This document shows positions 25,306 through 36,134 of a stretch of DNA of 64,000 bases, in pieces; the stretch's first letter is position 1, and each line of letters begins with the position of its first letter. A model generated the notes under the pieces. That model was not told the DNA's origin, searched no databases, and saw nothing but the letters and a program-made list of their open reading frames with translations. A program made the position numbers and the translations under genes. The DNA comes from Tubulanus polymorphus (Eukaryota; Nemertea; Palaeonemertea; Tubulaniformes; Tubulanidae), in contig NC_134027.1 in the NCBI RefSeq assembly GCF_964204645.1, positions 16,730,485 through 16,794,484 of the forward strand, given 5' to 3'.

Positions 25306-25774
25306 GGGTCCTTCTTATTACCGAGATGACGTACCGAGATGACATGAAATATAGCATATTTAGGTTTTATTCCTTATCGATTTTAACACTTGAAATGTTA
25401 TATCATGTTATATGTTATGTATACTCATGTTATATCACTAATAAATAACTTCTAGTCATATTTTACATATTTTTCCAGATATTTTGTAAAAAAAATTTTG
25501 ACTTCAAATACGTAATCTCGATGAGCAATAAAATTTCATTGAATTTCATTGATCGACGATCACATCTCGGTGAAGTTAAAAGTTATTTTTCTACAAAATA
25601 TCCGACAAAATATGTAAAATGTGACTCCAGCAGGCATTTATTACTGATATAATATGATTTCAAGTGTTAAAATCGATAAGGAATAAATAAATATGTTATA
25701 GGCCTATTTCATGTCATCTCGGTTGAACTCGGTTCATTTCGGTAAAATACGTCATCTTGGTAATAAGGAGGAGC
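25306..25774. mobile_element. Fold-back MITE copy A, 9-bp duplication
   Basis: Long inverted arms begin GGGTCCTTCTTATTACCGAG and end (complementary) GGTAATAAGGAGGAGC, with shared TTATCGATTTTAACACTTGA inside both arms. The 9-bp AATATATAC flanks both ends (25297-25305, 25775-25783). A 9-bp duplication is typical of Mutator-like (MULE) elements. Same family as 28019-28465. Confidence 0.8.
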
Positions 25775-25783
25775 AATATATAC

Positions 25784-26512
25784 TATAGTTTGATTGACAG
25801 CTCACTAGCACTCGGAAGTTGCCGCGCATGCGCAGTGGTTTCCGCCTCATCAATACGGCCACAGGCTAAAGCGAAGCCGTTTCATCCCTTGTTATTTAAG
25901 GCATCGCGCCCGCTGATACTGATCCTTAACAGCCAATTGTTTATCGGAACTCTATAGTGGATAAATAAACAACATCAACACAATATATTTCTGTGATATT
26001 TTTAATTTCTTTGCAGTTTAAATTTAGCGCCATTCTCGCTTCCACCAGCCCCCTGGCCTCACGAAGCGTGATTTCATTACTGGCGCTGTTGCGCATGACG
26101 TCATAGGCCTATAAGCCTATCAATTTCCGAAATACTTCCTAGTTCAGTAAAACGTTCGCTGATTGGTCCATTTAACGGGAAAACCAATAGAAGCCTGAAG
26201 TCGTTTGTTACAAGCGCTGTGATTGGTACGACTGGATTCTGGTCGGCTAGTTAACGACTCCAACGACTCGTGAGGCCAAGGGGTTCGGCGAACAGCTTTA
26301 GCGTAGTGGGGGTAGGGGTAGCGTAACGGGTGAAGATGAAGGGTACCAAACACGGTGGGGGATTCCCCTAGATATTGGGCTCGGATGTACTGGCATACCT
26401 GTACTGGGATACCCCTCCTTTCTAAAGGTTTGATTATTTCAAAAGTTAGGTTGGGTAGGCCTATGTGGGGCGAAAACCACTTCAATGCGTAGCTAAGATG
26501 CTGGCCTATGAG
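25784..26512. other. Intergenic, relatively GC-rich, no gene recognised
   Basis: Less AT-rich than its surroundings, with TGACGTCATAGG near 26097 and several CpGs, so it could be part of a promoter. The minus-strand frame 26144-26485 has no recognisable domain. Confidence 0.35.
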
Positions 26513-27649
26513 CCTAGTCAGTAACCGGACTGTGGTTTAGTTTCACCATCGGATATTTTCACAAACCAGTCAGGAATGGGAAGGTCATTTTTCAATGAAA
26601 TCTTCGTGAGTCACTTTGACTCACAAGTAATTTGCCTGGCATTTCATTGTCTCTTAAGATGTCCGTCTAATTTTTGTTGTAATCAACGCACAACAGATTC
26701 GTAGTTTGTTTGATACCTATAACACCTCACCTGACAATCTTAATCCATGTGCAAATCGGCCGTAAAGTTGAGAGAAAATCTCCGTCGCTTCGACGGCGGC
26801 CATTTTGAAAACGTGTAGAGGGTGCTGGCACCTGTGGACTGAGGCCAGGACCACAACACAAACTAACGAAACGAAATGAAGAAATTTAAAAAAATTAAGA
26901 AATCAACACTTATTTACATTTATCTTCAACCAGAATTTATTTCTTCATTATTTATTACGGAAACACGAAGATTTGAAATATAAGTTGGAAAACCATCAAA
27001 AATAAAAATTGTCGTTTCGTTTTGAAAGTTTTATGTAAATCCTTGTAGGTCACCTAGTCTATCATGCCACATGTATGCAATACAGAGAAATGGTGGCCAA
27101 TAGCGTAATTGGTGGAGAAATTAATTAATTTCTCAAAATAATGTTGATTAATCGCTCGAAACATAGGCCTACATAGAATTGGATTATTTCAAAAGGTACC
27201 TGTGTGAGTTTGTGATTTAAGCCATTAATTGTGGACTGAAGTGAATAAAAAATATATTTTTGAAGTGTTACTTTTTTCAACCGTGTTTTGGCCCTTGTCA
27301 TCCCTAACGTTGGAATAGGCCTAAGCTCATCCGATTATAAAAAGCTTACCACCAACGATTAGGTTACTAACTACTATGAGCCATAAGCAGGATTTCTCCT
27401 GAATTTATGCGCTTACATATGAACTAAACTCGCGAATTTCTTGTTTTTACTAGGCCTAGGATATAGAAGATTTTGGAATAGTGGTCTGAGCTCATTAATC
27501 AGCATACGAATGATTATCAATCGGCCAGACGGTTGACAGGCTCAAGGCTAGTTAGTTACCTAATCGTTGGTGGTTAGCTTTTTATAATCAGATGGGCTTA
27601 ACACCTTTGTGGTTAGTGAAAATATCCGATCGTGAAACTAAACCACAGT
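26513..27649. repeat. Interrupted palindrome P0
   Basis: The words AGTCAGTAACC...CTGTGGTTTAGTTTCACCAT and CGGATATTTTCAC at 26513-26570 recur inverted at 27615-27649. An inner inverted pair (27318-27390 with 27530-27600: CTAATCGTTGGTGG, GCTTTTTATAATC) lies between. The segment 26576-27300 has no counterpart and looks like an insertion or unpaired loop. Confidence 0.6.
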
Positions 27650-28637
27650 CTAATATCTATTTCAACCTGACTTGAGAGCATTCCGGGTGGCCTAGCTCAG
27701 TCAGTTTTGGTGGTACATAGGCCTACTTGATAAAAGTCTTATTAGTGCCAGAATGCATTGGCAGTCGACCTAAATCTTCATTTCTTAATCCACTTTAAAC
27801 TGTATAGAAGGATATCTTAAAAGTCTGCATTGAGAGGGGTTCATGAGAGAAAAGAGACTCCATGATTTGAAAGTTTAACAATATGTCTCCATGCCTACCA
27901 ACTGAAGTTTGATACGTAGGCATGGAAACATATTGTTAAACTTTCAAATCATGAAGTCACTTCTCTTCATTTAGGCCTAACCCCTCTCAGTGAAGACTTT
28001 TTGGATATCCTTCAATACCGGTCATCCTTATTACCGAGATGATGTATTTTACCGAGATGAACCGAGATGAACCGAGATGATATTAAATATAACATATTTA
28101 TTTATTCCATATCGATTTTAACCATTGAAATCATATTATATCAGTAATAAATGCCTGCTGGGTTCATATTTTACATATTTTGTCGGATATTTTTGGAAAA
28201 ATAACTTTTAACTTTACCAAGATGAGATCGTCGATCAATCAAATTCAATGAAATTTTATTCCTAACCGAGTTTACGTTTTTTGAGTCAAAATTTTTTTAA
28301 ATAAAAAAATGTAAAATATGACTCTAGGAGGTATTTATTACTGATATAACATGATTTCAAGTGTTAAAATCGATAAGGAATAAATAAATATGTTATATTT
28401 AACTTCATCTCGGTTGATCTCGGTTCATCTCGGTAAAATACATCATCTCGGTAATAAGGATGACCCTTCAATACAGTTTCTAATGGATTAAAAAATGATG
28501 ATTTAGGTCAACTGCCAGTCCTTTCTGGTCCTACTAAGACCTTTATCAGGTAGCCTATGTACTACCAAAAATGAGCGAGTTAGGCCACCCGGAATGCTCT
28601 CACAACAAGACACAAGTCAGGTTGAAATAGACATTAG
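27650..28637. repeat. Palindrome P1, split by MITE copy B
   Basis: The left arm (27650-27896) and right arm (27915-28009 plus 28475-28637) pair from CTAATATCTATTTCAACCTG down to CATGCCTAC around a loop near 27897-27914. The right arm is cut exactly by the MITE at 28019-28465. Both arms carry GGCCACCCGGAATGCTCTC or its complement in diverged form. Confidence 0.75.
28019..28465. mobile_element. Fold-back MITE copy B, 9-bp duplication
   Basis: It begins CGGTCATCCTTATTACCGAG and ends GGTAATAAGGATGACC. The flanking CTTCAATAC is duplicated (28010-28018, 28466-28474). Its inner words (CGATTTTAACCATTGAAATC, ATCGTCGATCAATC) match copy A. It is inserted in the right arm of palindrome P1, so it is younger than that arm. 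Confidence 0.85.
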
Positions 28638-28649
28638 TCAGGTTACTGA

Positions 28650-29197
28650 CTAATGTCTATTTATTAATTGATGAGACCTGTTTTTCTTGGATATTTTGCT
28701 TACTTTTTGGGGTACATACCTCATTTATGTCTTAACAGAATGCCAAAAATCGCGGACATCAACTGAATATCCGATATATTTCCAGTTCTGTACCAATTAG
28801 ATGGATTGGCAAAAAGACTCCTTAAGTCCAGTTGAATGAGAGAGAAAATCCTCCATTTTGTCAAATTTCTTGGATTTGAACATTGTTACCATGCCTACGC
28901 CACCCTGATTTAGTTGTTGAGACCCCACAAGAAAAATAACTTCATTTCGTAGGCATGGTGACAATGTAAAAATTCAAGAAATTTGACAAAATGGAGGATT
29001 TTCTCTCTCATTCAATTGGACTTAAGGAGTCTTTTTGCCAATGCATCTAATTGGTACAGAACTGGAAATATATCGGATATTCAGTTGTTGTCCGCGATTT
29101 TTGGCATTCTGTTAAGACATAAATGAGGTATGTACCCCAAAAAGTAAGCAAAATATCCCAGAAAAACAGGTCTCATCAATTAATAAATAGACATTAG
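28650..29197. repeat. Palindrome P2 (548 bp)
   Basis: Near-perfect ~245-bp arms run from CTAATGTCTATTTATTAATT inward to CATGCCTAC and back out to AATTAATAAATAGACATTAG, around a ~50-bp loop (about 28904-28950). It lies 12 bp from P1 and shares its AAATAGACATTAG end and CATGCCTAC core, so P1 and P2 are related fold-back elements. Confidence 0.85.
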
Positions 29198-30184
29198 CTC
29201 AAGGGCAAGGCGAGCCAGAAACACAATCCGAACTTATCACAGACTACCTAAGTACCTTATAAAGCGCCAAACAGGCTGATGTCGATCCAAAGTGCAGACC
29301 GAACGCTGATGTCATGATTTGATCCACGTTTTTGTCGTCCAGACTCTTCCCTCGCGTCGATCGTACGCCGGACTAAAAAAAGGCTCAGGACACTTTTAGC
29401 AATTTCGTTTCGGTAATCTTAGTTCTCAATTTATGTTAAACTGTAAAATCGCCTACATTAGGTTCGAGTCCTAGCCGCAATATTTTTTCGCGGTCCGTCT
29501 AAAGAACATACCTCTTACCGCCCTTTGGTTTTTTCGTTTCGGCTGAAATATAGAATCCAGACCGGATTTTAGCTGATACCGTATCGAAGATTACTTTAAA
29601 GTGGATCGAGCGCAAAAACGTTGACAACTTTATATTTCATTTATTCCAAAACAGATTTAAAGACAGTTGAGTTGTTGTAGGCCTACACTCCATGTTTAAA
29701 ATGCAATGTATCTTTATTTGAAGTGAATGCCACGTATAGTGGTAATGATACATCACGTGCATAGCCTAAATGATGTTAATGTTTTTTTTTTTATAAATAA
29801 CATGTTCCATTCGCGACCAAATCGCTCATCGAACGAAGCGCTTTGATTCCATTTGCTACGACAGTGGAGCGTTCGGTGATAGGTCAAAAACAAAATGGCG
29901 GCTTTTTCAATCGCAGAAAATTCAGCGTCCGGTTGTGGAGAGTAGGGTCATCAGGCGATTCGATTCGTACCACGTGACAGTAATCGACGGGGCAAAGCGA
30001 TTTTATACGAGTTGCTTAAAAAAACGCCTTAATTTGTTTAATCCCATTCTTTAAATTGTTCAGTCTAGGCCTATAAGGAATGCACTAAGTGAGTGAGAAC
30101 CTGCGAGTGTCAGTGACAGTGGTATATGTCGCTGTCGGACACACGTGATCCGGCTCCTTAGTACACGCACAGGGACTGCCATTT
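29198..30184. other. Intergenic with one tRNA-like B box
   Basis: No gene. A perfect B box word GGTTCGAGTCC is at 29461-29471, but I could not build a tRNA around it, so it is a SINE remnant at best. Confidence 0.4.
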
Positions 30185-30502
30185 TTGCTGTCCACCATAG
30201 AATCTGTACACCTCCATTTTGAGCTATCTCCCGTAAATAAACGCCGATTTCGTTGTGAGATATTTGTCGTAGAGTGATCGTTAAGGCTCGTTGGAAGCAG
30301 ACGGTCTTATAGTTTGTATTAAAGCTAATTTCATGTGAATCGGTTGAGGATTTTTGGAATTACAGTCGATTGAAGTGGAGAGGTCATTTTCAGATTGATG
30401 ATTAATAATTGCCACCCTTGTTTTTTTATTATACAGGGATACTGGGGTTGGTCATTGATACTGGTTAGGCTATATTCATTCACTATCAATTGTGACAAGT
30501 CC
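30185..30502 (-). repeat. Right arm of the 5.5-kb inverted-repeat pair
   Basis: Inverted counterpart of 24985-25298, from TTGCTGTCCACCATAGAATC to CAATTGTGACAAGTCC. The few mismatches are scattered. Confidence 0.75.
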
Positions 30503-31464
30503 CTGTGAGACACGCATGCATTACGGAGCGCGCCACGCTCTGGACTGAAGTCCTGAAATGAATCTAGACTGGTTACCGGTCTCCATCTTCAATTAGAGAC
30601 CGGTTATGCCCATCATCCATTTTACAGTCTCGGTGCATGTCAAATAAGGTCAAACATGTGAAGTAGCAAGTTACCTCCTGGTTACTTCATGCGTCTCTTC
30701 AAATCTGCTTGGCTTCGATCGAGCGATATCAAAATTGCCCTTTACAATGGACGGAAAGACGTTAATTGCTGTAAGTATCAGATAAAACCACTTATAATTT
30801 ACCTGGTGCTCGGAATACAAACTAACAAGGATCGAAATCTAATGCGAGGTGATATCAGCCGCGACAGTCACTGAATACAGAACATTCTGAAGGAACAGAG
30901 GACATCCTTTCTATCTACCGATCGTGAGATGTATTTAGTGAAGTGATGTTTTAATACAGTGTTGTAAAATGACTATATTTTAAATTAGTATCTGAATAAT
31001 GTTTACAATTGTAGAACTCCTTAGTGCTTTGTGAGATCAGATATTTGGATCCACCTCAGCCTACTGATTTCCTGCCGATACAGACAGCAAGTTGGGACAG
31101 TCAAATTAAGAGACTTGGTCAAGACTAGTTATTCAGATCACACTGGAATATGCAATATTCTCTCTCCTCATGGACCACACAATGTCAATGTTGACTTAGC
31201 TAGAAATCGATTATAGAATTCATCACGACAAATTCTTTTTCACTGAATTCAATATTCATTGTTCACTTCTGGTACAAAATCTTGTTACACCCATGTTACA
31301 GGGTGTTACATAGCGTTACAGATATTTATTTCACTTTTGCCAGATTGAGATGAAAGGTTATATGTAATATCGGGGGCTACACTACTGACTGCCCATCATG
31401 TTACAAGTTACATGTAACTCAACAAAAAGCTAAGCATTTAGTGGTCCCATTCTAAGCCACTCAT
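30503..31464. other. Left flank of the satellite-bounded element
   Basis: No gene recognised. Near 31285-31415 the word GTTACA/TGTAAC recurs (CATGTTACAGGGTGTTACAT, CAAGTTACATGTAAC). The outer edge of the satellite-bounded element should be in or beyond this stretch, but no inverted partner is visible in the window. Confidence 0.4.
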
Positions 31465-32654
31465 GCTCAAATCGACGGAAAAGCTTTTTTCGACCCGAAA
31501 ACGGCGTTCAGCGCGAAAAAAGACGTTTTCTCATCAAATATTCCTCGTATCGGAAAAACGAAGACGCTTATGCGCGAGAGCGCTCAAATCGACGGGAAAA
31601 GCTTTTTTCGACCGGAAAACGTCGTTTAGCGCGAGAAAAAACGATTTCTCATCAAATATTTCCCGTATCGGAAGACGAAGACGTCGATGCGCGAAAGCGC
31701 TCAAATCGACGGGAAAAGCACTTTTCGATCGGAAAACGTCGTTCAGCGCGAGAAAAGACGTTTTCTCATCAAATATTCCTCGTATCGGAAAAACGAAGAC
31801 GCCTATGCGCGAAAGCACTCAAATCGACAGGAAAAGCACTTTTCGACCGGAAAACGTCGTTCAGCGCGAGAAAAGACGTTTTCTCATCCAATATTCCCCG
31901 TATTGGAAAAATGAAAATGTCGATGCGCGAAAGCGCTCAAATCGACGGGAAAAGCTTTTTCGACCAGAAAACGTCGTTCGCGCGAGAAAAGACGTTTTCT
32001 CATCAATTATTCCTCGTATCGGAAAAATGAAGACGCCTATGCGCGAAAGCGCTCAAATCGACGGGAAAGGGATTTTTCGACCGGAAAACGTCGTTCAGCG
32101 CGAGAAAAGACGTTTTCTCATCAAATATTCCTCGTATCGGAAAATCGAAGACGCCTATGCGCGAAAGCGCTCAAATCGACGGGAAAAGGATTTTTCGACC
32201 GGAAAACGCCGTTAAACGCGAGAAAAGACGTTTTCTCATAAAATAATCCTCGTATCGGAAAAACGAAGACACCTATGCGCGAAAGCGCTCAAATCGACGG
32301 GAAAAGCACTTTTCGACACAAAAACGTCTTTCAGCGCGAGAAAAGAAGTTTTCTCATCAAATATTCCCCGCATCGGAAAAACGAAGACGCCTATGCGCGA
32401 AAGCGCTCAAATCGACGGGAAAAGCACTTTTCGACAGAAAAACGTCGTTCAGCGCGAGAAAAGAAGTTTTCTCATCAAATATTCCCTGTATCGGAAAAAC
32501 GAAGACACGCGCGAAAGCGCTCAAATCGACGGCAAAGCACTTTTCGACCGGAAAACGTCGTTCAGCGCGAGAAAAGACATTTTCTCATCAAATATTCCCC
32601 GTATCGGAAAAAAGAAGACGCCTATGCGCGAAAGCGCTCAAATCGACGGGAAAC
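31465..32654 (+). repeat. Left ~118-bp satellite array (about 10 units)
   Basis: The unit contains GCGCTCAAATCGACGGGAAA, TTTTCGACCGGAAAACGTCG, TTCAGCGCGAGAAAAGACGT and ATTCCTCGTATCGGAAAAAC. The period is about 118 bp, so open frames through the array cycle through all three frames and are artefacts. Each unit has internal dyads (AAAACGTC / GACGTTTT). The same satellite in opposite orientation forms the array at 52097-54065. Confidence 0.9.
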
Positions 32655-32660
32655 CACTTT

Positions 32661-32853
32661 AGTAATAGGGGTTTAGTTGTTCTAGATCAAAGGTCGAACG
32701 GTCGAGAAATTTTCCAAATGTGAAAATAACAATAATTTCTACTTGAATTAGTCGCGCACACTCCTAATTCAAGTAGAAATTATTATCATTTCACATTTGG
32801 AAAATTTCTCAACCATTCAACCTTTAACCTAGAACAACTAAACCCCTATTACT
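32661..32853. repeat. Left palindrome (193 bp)
   Basis: It starts AGTAATAGGGGTTTAGTTGT and ends ACAACTAAACCCCTATTACT. The ~90-bp arms pair nearly throughout (TTTCTACTTGAATTAG with CTAATTCAAGTAGAAAT) around a 12-nt loop, GCGCACAC-like, near 32750. It directly abuts the left satellite array. Its outer words recur in the larger palindrome at 49976-50318. Confidence 0.9.
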
Positions 32854-32935
32854 CTTAAAATATTCATATGCATGAATAAAATATATATGAATAGCATTTA
32901 AATTGATAGATTATTCAATATAAAAGTGTGAGCTC
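32854..32935 (+). repeat. Leader repeat, left copy
   Basis: About 80 bp starting CTTAAAATATTCATATGCAT follows the left palindrome and is repeated in the same orientation at 50319-50394. Both copies lie upstream of a plus-strand gene, so it may act as a promoter region. The downstream words TATTTATATTTG.ATGAGTT are also shared in shuffled order. Confidence 0.8.
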
Positions 32936-33100
32936 TTATGGAATAGATATATAGATATATTTACAACATTATTTCAATATTTATATTTGTATGAGTTAGA
33001 TTTTTAAACATTAAAAGTGTTAGTAAAGTGTGATTGAAATGATTCATATATAAATCATTGAACTTCTAAAATCAATTTAGTAAAAAAATATGTATAATAA

Positions 33101-33754
33101 ATGGAATCAGAACAACCACAAACTATCAATATTACAAATAACACTGGCGTCATAAATATATACTACAAGAAGTGTTCTAAGTGTGAATTAGATAAATTAG
33201 CTTTAACAGAATTTAGTAAGCGTAAGATTAGCAAAGATGGTTTTCAATATTGCTGTAAAACTTGTTTTAAACTATATACCAAACAATACCGAGAAGATAA
33301 TATAGAACATTATAATTATTATATGGCAGAATATATGAGAGAAAGATATCAAACAGATCTTAATTTTAGATTGAAACAATGCTTAAGATCTAGATTAACA
33401 CAATTATTCAACAAAGAAACACATCCAGAAACACTATCTAATTTATTGGGTTGTTCAGATGAATTCTTAAAATCATGGAATATATTTCAATTCGATGATA
33501 AAATGAATATAGATAATTATGGGGATTATTACCATATTGATCACGTGTTGCCGATTTCTAAATTTGACATGAGTGATGATTATAATAAGAAGCTAATCTG
33601 GAACTGGAGAAATTTAAGACCTTTAGAAAAGAAAGAAAATATAATTAAATCTAACAAACTAGATATGATATTATATTTAGATCAACTGGATAAAGCAAAG
33701 ACATTTGTTGAATTATGGAACTCAACACATAATGAAAAATACGTTGACTCTTAA
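33101..33754 (+). CDS. Zinc-finger HNH endonuclease
   Basis: A 217-aa protein. The N-terminal half has a treble-clef-like zinc site (CSKC at about residue 27, CCKTC at about 51) with the DGFQYC pattern seen in HNH endonucleases of phages and giant viruses. The C-terminal half has the HNH core YHIDHVLPISKF (about residue 146), then a NWRNLRPLEKKEN block that supplies the Asn and the structural residues. The predicted role is a nicking or double-strand DNA endonuclease, either self-mobilising or used in element replication. The start ATG sits 27 bp after a T/A-rich AAAAAAATATG stretch and matches the (T)ATAAATGG start context of neighbouring genes. The frame is intact, unlike many genes of the element. 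A partial second copy lies at 35014-35229. Confidence 0.85.
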   Translation: MESEQPQTINITNNTGVINIYYKKCSKCELDKLALTEFSKRKISKDGFQYCCKTCFKLYTKQYREDNIEHYNYYMAEYMRERYQTDLNFRLKQCLRSRLTQLFNKETHPETLSNLLGCSDEFLKSWNIFQFDDKMNIDNYGDYYHIDHVLPISKFDMSDDYNKKLIWNWRNLRPLEKKENIIKSNKLDMILYLDQLDKAKTFVELWNSTHNEKYVDS

Positions 33755-34183
33755 ACGCTTAGAAAACCGGTTACTTTCGATCTATGTCAAACTGCCTATA
33801 TGCAATTGTATTAGGTTAGCTGTAGGTTGTTTACAAAAACATCTGCGGCAGTTATATTCAGTTGAATGGGGTGTACCTCATTTGAATATTGATCGAATGT
33901 GCTATTTCAGTTGAAAAGGATTAATCAATTACATCACAAAGGAACATCTGTTACAATCCAGGCAAACATGCAGAAATAATTAGTTTGGTCGAACGTGCGC
34001 CACGTCGGTAGTTAGAAATCAACTTTCACATACATAGTACGTATTGGATATTCTCTCTCAAAACACAGTTTACAGTTCTAAATCTAAATGTAAGTACCGT
34101 TTTTTGTAGTTATTATGAAGTAGGGAAACCTTTAAACATATTTAAGTACAGTAATTCATTGTCTCGACATCTTTTAGATTAAA
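33755..34183 (+). other. Spacer with possible 5'-UTR intron
   Basis: This stretch is less AT-rich than the surrounding viral genes. A strong donor GTAAGT at 34090-34095 and an acceptor CTTTTAG ending at 34177 would define an 88-bp intron whose end lies 6 bp before the next ATG. No coding frame recognised. Confidence 0.35.
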
Positions 34184-34651
34184 ATGGAATACAGAGATCG
34201 ACCAGAAATTCCAAGTCAACCATCGGAAGAGGAACCAGAAACGATGGATAGTGAAACACAGGAATCAACAGAAATGGAGGATAAAACTCTCGTAATTGAC
34301 GAACAAACTTCACAAAAATTACAAGAACATTTGGACTATCATCAAGAAATGGTGAAAATTCTGAGTGATGTAATACATAATAAACAATTACCGCGCGAAC
34401 TACAATTACCAAAATTACCAGCAACGCGACTTAAATTGCTGTTGGGACTCAAAGAATCGAAAACTAAGAAAATGAGTGGAGATATCAGTGCCGGCTTTTA
34501 AAGAAAACTGAGAAGAGTAGGTAGATTAATAAAATATGAAAAATTCAAAATATTAGGATTAGCATTTAGTGAAGTAGTCAGATATTTACCAGAAATTGAA
34601 GAAATGATTGGAAACAATCCAGTAATTAAAGAATTCTGGACAAAATTATAA
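34184..34651 (+). pseudogene. Small Glu-rich/basic protein with in-frame stop
   Basis: The first 105 codons encode an acidic N-terminus (EEEPETMDSETQESTEMED) and a helical segment (QKLQEHLDYHQEMVKILSDV). A TAA at 34499-34501 follows. The same frame then continues for 49 codons with a basic start (RKLRRVGRLIKYEKFK) and a helical end to a second stop at 34649-34651. The uninterrupted frame beyond the stop suggests one ancestral ~154-residue protein with a point nonsense mutation, or a read-through product. No family recognised. The codon use is less AT-biased than in the flanking viral genes. Confidence 0.5.
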
Positions 34652-35013
34652 ATTATAACACTGAAGGTCTTAGATATCAAAAAATGTAATCTCGATTGTA
34701 TATATCTGTTTTAATATTGTATTGTTTACTGTTAACTAAGTATTGCGCAATAACCGGTCCGATTGGACCGCTTTTCTATTGTTCTCCATTGTTCTATTAT
34801 TGATCGCTAAAATTTACATAATAAATATATGTGTTTATGAAATAATATTTCCACCAGTCGTTTCGTTGAATTGATTTTCAGTTGAGGATTTATTATCGAG
34901 AATCCGAAATGACTTATCAAAAGCAGCGAGGAATGAAAAAGGATGACGTTAGTCGAAGAATTGGAAGAGGATTCTAAAATGTTAATCAATTTTAATAAAA
35001 ATTTGATTTATAA
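34652..35013. other. Spacer between viral genes
   Basis: No gene. It contains a small dyad CCGGTCCGATTGGACCG near 34757 and an ATCCGAAATGACTTATC word at about 34900 that recurs at the end of the HNH fragment near 35218, hinting at a local duplication or rearrangement. Confidence 0.5.
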
Positions 35014-35229
35014 ATGGAAAGGAATGATGAATACAATAAAAAACTTATTTGGAATTGGAAAAATTTAAGACCTCTTGAAAAGAAAGAAAATAAAATAAAA
35101 TCTTATAAACTAGATTTACAGTTATATTTAGAACAGTTAACAAAGGCAAAGAAATTTATTGATCAATGGAACAATGATCCAAATAATGAACAATACGTTG
35201 AGGAATTTCATATCAAGGATCCGAAATGA
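35014..35229 (+). pseudogene. C-terminal fragment of a second HNH gene
   Basis: The 71 codons match the last third of the HNH protein at 33101-33754: NKKLIWNWKNLRPLEKKEN is almost identical, and the helical tail (LDLQLYLEQLTKAKKF) is diverged. The zinc site and the catalytic HxDH are missing, so it cannot be an active nuclease. It is either a decayed duplicate or the result of gene conversion between HNH copies. Confidence 0.75.
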
Positions 35230-35531
35230 CTTATCTGGACAGTTATAATTACTGCTCCTAATAGATAAACAAAAATAGTGTGATATCAAATAGAATTCAA
35301 ATAAAATATATTAAAAAAACAATAACTCCAACTAGCCATTATTTCTATTTTAATTTTTAATACTATCTTTTCAAAAAAGAATACTTTATATCACAAATAA
35401 AAAATACTAAAAAACAATAACTAATACTAAAATTCTTTACCTTTAACTAAGCTAGTATTAATCTAAAGAGATGCTGGTATAATTTGAAGAATACTTATAA
35501 TATTTTTTTCGCCTTTTTTTCTCCTATATAA
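35230..35531. other. Spacer before the structural gene cluster
   Basis: AT-rich, no gene. A T-run followed by CTCCTATATAAATG leads into the next gene, resembling the start motif of the leftward genes. Confidence 0.5.
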
Positions 35532-36134
35532 ATGTCAAAGAAATCTAATAAGAATAGTATTGATATTGAAAAAACATTAGATGATTTGGGTATAAGTGAT
35601 AATAAAGATACAGTTGTAACTAATTGTGCTCAAGTTAATTGTAATATTGATTATGAATACTATTTATATTGTAAACACCATCTTGAATTATTAATTGCCG
35701 GTGGAAAATCTAAAGAGTTTTTAAATAGAATTATTACTTTTCAAGAATTAGACTCTATGAAACCAGATAAAGTAATAAAATATTTTAAGATTTATGAAGA
35801 AGCTAGATTAGCTAGAATAAATGATTCTATTTCAGATGGTATTATAAAATGTTATTCTAAGTTATGTAACCGGCTAATGTCAATTGATGATGAAAATAAA
35901 TTATATAGTGATTTGAAAACTGACTACTTAGTTATGACTGAATTACAAAAATGGGTTGGTTATGCTTCATTTTAATTAGGATCGGTTATGACATTAATTT
36001 CTACTGGCGTCATAACATTTTCGAATATCAAGCCTATGGAATATAAATCAGGTAAGAACGAAACAGATGTACTACAACCAAACGGCGAAACAGAAAATGA
36101 ATCAGAACAAAAATTAACTAAAATAAATGAGTGA
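35532..36134 (+). pseudogene. Polinton-associated helical protein with in-frame stop
   Basis: The first 147 codons include the conserved-looking ELLIAGGKSKEFLNRIITFQ segment, then KIYEEARLARINDSISDGI. This pattern resembles, from memory, an uncharacterised protein found beside integrase in many invertebrate Polintons. A TAA at 35973-35975 is followed in the same frame by a hydrophobic segment (LGSVMTLISTGVITF) and a charged tail ending at 36132-36134. In relatives the hydrophobic tail belongs to the same protein, so the stop is probably a lesion. The terminal stop overlaps the next ATG (36127). Function unknown; possibly a virion membrane or packaging factor. Confidence 0.6.

Noticed and set aside
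26144-26485. 113-aa minus-strand frame in a GC-richer patch
   Set aside because: No recognisable domain or splice-supported context; not reported as a gene.
29461-29471. tRNA gene around a perfect B box
   Set aside because: No A box at proper spacing and no acceptor stem could be paired.
31463-32676. Long Arg/Lys-rich open frames through the left satellite
   Set aside because: The ~118-bp period shifts the frame each unit and all three frames are open; the peptide repeats simply reflect the satellite.
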